From Crateriforma conspicua (GTDB lineage Bacteria > Planctomycetota > Planctomycetia > Pirellulales > Pirellulaceae), in contig NZ_CP036319.1 of assembly GCF_007752935.1 (NCBI RefSeq), positions 248,001 through 312,000 on the forward strand: a DNA stretch of 64,000 nt, given 5' to 3'. Below, piece by piece: positions 62,891 through 64,000 of this stretch. Made by a program: the position numbers and the translations under genes. The notes beneath the pieces are model-generated. The model had not been told where the DNA came from. It was given only the letters and a program-made list of their open reading frames with translations, and searched no databases. Every line of letters begins with the position of its first letter. Within the stretch, counting starts at the first letter, position 1.

Positions 62891-63453
62891 GGGGTTGGCT
62901 CTGATCGGCATCAGGCTTTGACTTTCGGGTGCGCGGTCGGCCGACTTTGATGGTGAATGAAGATCGAATGGGGTGTCATGATTGGCTTTGTCGCGAAACA
63001 CATTGGTCGTGCTCAGTCTTTCGCCGCTTCGCAATGTTGACTGAACGCAGAGACGATCACCACGTACCGACGCTTTGGCTCAGCCAATACTTCCATCCGC
63101 CAAAGTGTTTGCGTCGGAACGTCGCGATCTTCAAGCCGGTTCGAGCGTTAGTTGCGCGGTCGATTTGGTGAGCGCGTTACGTTTCCTGACCTGTCCTGCA
63201 TTCAACCGCGGTCTCGGGGCACCCTGCGCCGCCGACCGCTGGATGTCTTCTTTCCGTGTCTGGCCGTCGGCTTCGGCACCCCCGATCCCGCCACGCTTTG
63301 TTCGACATCACAATGAAGAAACTCGATGCTTCAAGCCTTGCGACGTTGCCGGCTTGATTCGATGTGTAACAATGCGTTCAACCGAAGCGGGGTTGAGCCG
63401 TCTTGGACGCTTCGCTGACCACGTTCCCACGCCCCCGCTCGGTTAACGCTACC
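62884..63453 (+). repeat. Cassette 105: repeated cassette U
   Basis: 570 bp. Diverged type related to copy 92 (LVSALRFLTCPAFNRGLG, PSASAPPIPPRF), tail HHNEETRCFKP. + frame 63075-63446. Confidence 0.9.
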
Positions 63454-63460
63454 GTTATCC
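63364..63460 (+). other. attC of cassette 105
   Basis: R'' GTGTAAC, R' GTTATCC, 97 nt. Confidence 0.93.
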
Positions 63461-63471
63461 GACTAAGATTC

Positions 63472-63897
63472 ATGACCAAACGCCCGGCAGCCGCTGACAT
63501 CCAAGCTCACTTGTGTGAACTTGCCCAAACAATCGCACGCGATCATTTTTCGTTGACGCTGGACTTCACCCCCGATTCAGTGTGGCACGTTGAAACGATA
63601 TTGTCCGAGATGCATCTCGCGTACGTCGAATCTGAATCCGACGAGGGGATGACGGGCGTCGCCCTCGAATTCGCTGCCTACATCGTCACTGTGATTCAAC
63701 GCGATTTCGGACCTGCAAAATGGGAACGAGACTGCGAAAGCTTCGGCGAAGATGCATTCCCACTTCATTGGGATGGCGGTAAGATCTACCCGCTCGCATG
63801 GTGCATGAAACGTATATTCGACGGTCCCGGCGACGACGTCTGGACTAAATTCCAATCGCTTGTCGTAAACAAGCGGGTGAATAATGTTGGCGGATAA
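63472..63897 (+). CDS. DUF3806-like protein (copy 3 of 3)
   Basis: Cassette 106; identical protein to cassettes 62 and 83. As at 38-39 kb, a U cassette lies on each side of it. Confidence 0.7.
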   Translation: MTKRPAAADIQAHLCELAQTIARDHFSLTLDFTPDSVWHVETILSEMHLAYVESESDEGMTGVALEFAAYIVTVIQRDFGPAKWERDCESFGEDAFPLHWDGGKIYPLAWCMKRIFDGPGDDVWTKFQSLVVNKRVNNVGG

Positions 63898-63980
63898 CAA
63901 TTCCGTGCACCGGAGCGGCGTCAGCGTGTTTTCTGATGGAAAGTTTTGCTCTCGCCGCCCGGTGACGGCGGACGTTACAC
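63892..63980 (+). other. attC of cassette 106
   Basis: R'' GGATAAC, R' GTTACAC, 89 nt. Confidence 0.93.
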
Positions 63981-64000
63981 GGGGTTGGCTCTGATCGGCA
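63974..64000 (+). repeat. Cassette 107, partial: repeated cassette U
   Basis: First 27 bases of another U copy (GTTACACGG then ggttggctctgatcggca); the array continues beyond the window. Confidence 0.85.

Overview
The window is the interior of a very long integron cassette array. From end to end it is divided by 107 attC recombination sites (88-98 nt, all on the + strand) into 106 complete cassettes plus a partial one at each edge, numbered 0 to 107 here. Each attC has an R'' box ending in AAC, an R' box GTTNNNN, and two arms whose sequences differ between sites but stay complementary, with one unpaired A in the left arm (as in cggAgc). No integrase gene, attI site, rRNA or tRNA is present. 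With all sites on the + strand, the integrase end of the array should lie to the left of position 1.

The host is probably a planctomycete of the Pirellulaceae type. This is inference from style only: many short proteins with NPYxP termini next to membrane helices, N-termini of the RFSLRTLL type, YcxB and bacterial-PH-like membrane proteins, DUF-rich cargo, frequent TTG and GTG starts, and mid-50s GC.

Cargo: most cassettes hold one + strand gene ending in or just before its attC, often with the stop codon made by the TAAC of R''. The proteins are mostly small membrane proteins, lipoproteins and domains of unknown function. Recognisable ones are an M50-like metalloprotease (two diverged copies), a Ser/Thr protein kinase, three ankyrin-repeat proteins, a DKNYY-repeat protein, a GIY-YIG nuclease, a SLATT-type membrane effector, a TIR/nucleoside-deoxyribosyltransferase-like protein with an N-terminal helix-turn-helix, a stand-alone EF-Tu domain-III-like protein, BamE-like, STN-like and GspG-like envelope proteins, and a reverse-oriented ParD/ParE toxin-antitoxin pair (61.8-62.3 kb). 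An ISL3-family insertion sequence (18946-20243) sits in the loop of one attC with an 8-bp target duplication.

The most striking component is a 570-bp cassette ('U') present in 24 complete copies and two partial ones. It carries no recognisable gene. Copies differ by many substitutions yet all are exactly 570 bp (one is 571), and several are visible mosaics of other copies. It is absent between 14.4 and 27.4 kb. A further 13 cassette families occur in two or three copies; one copy of one family carries a nonsense mutation. Genes here are unlikely to form classical operons; each is a mobile unit, and the shared logic is shuffling, duplication and stabilisation.
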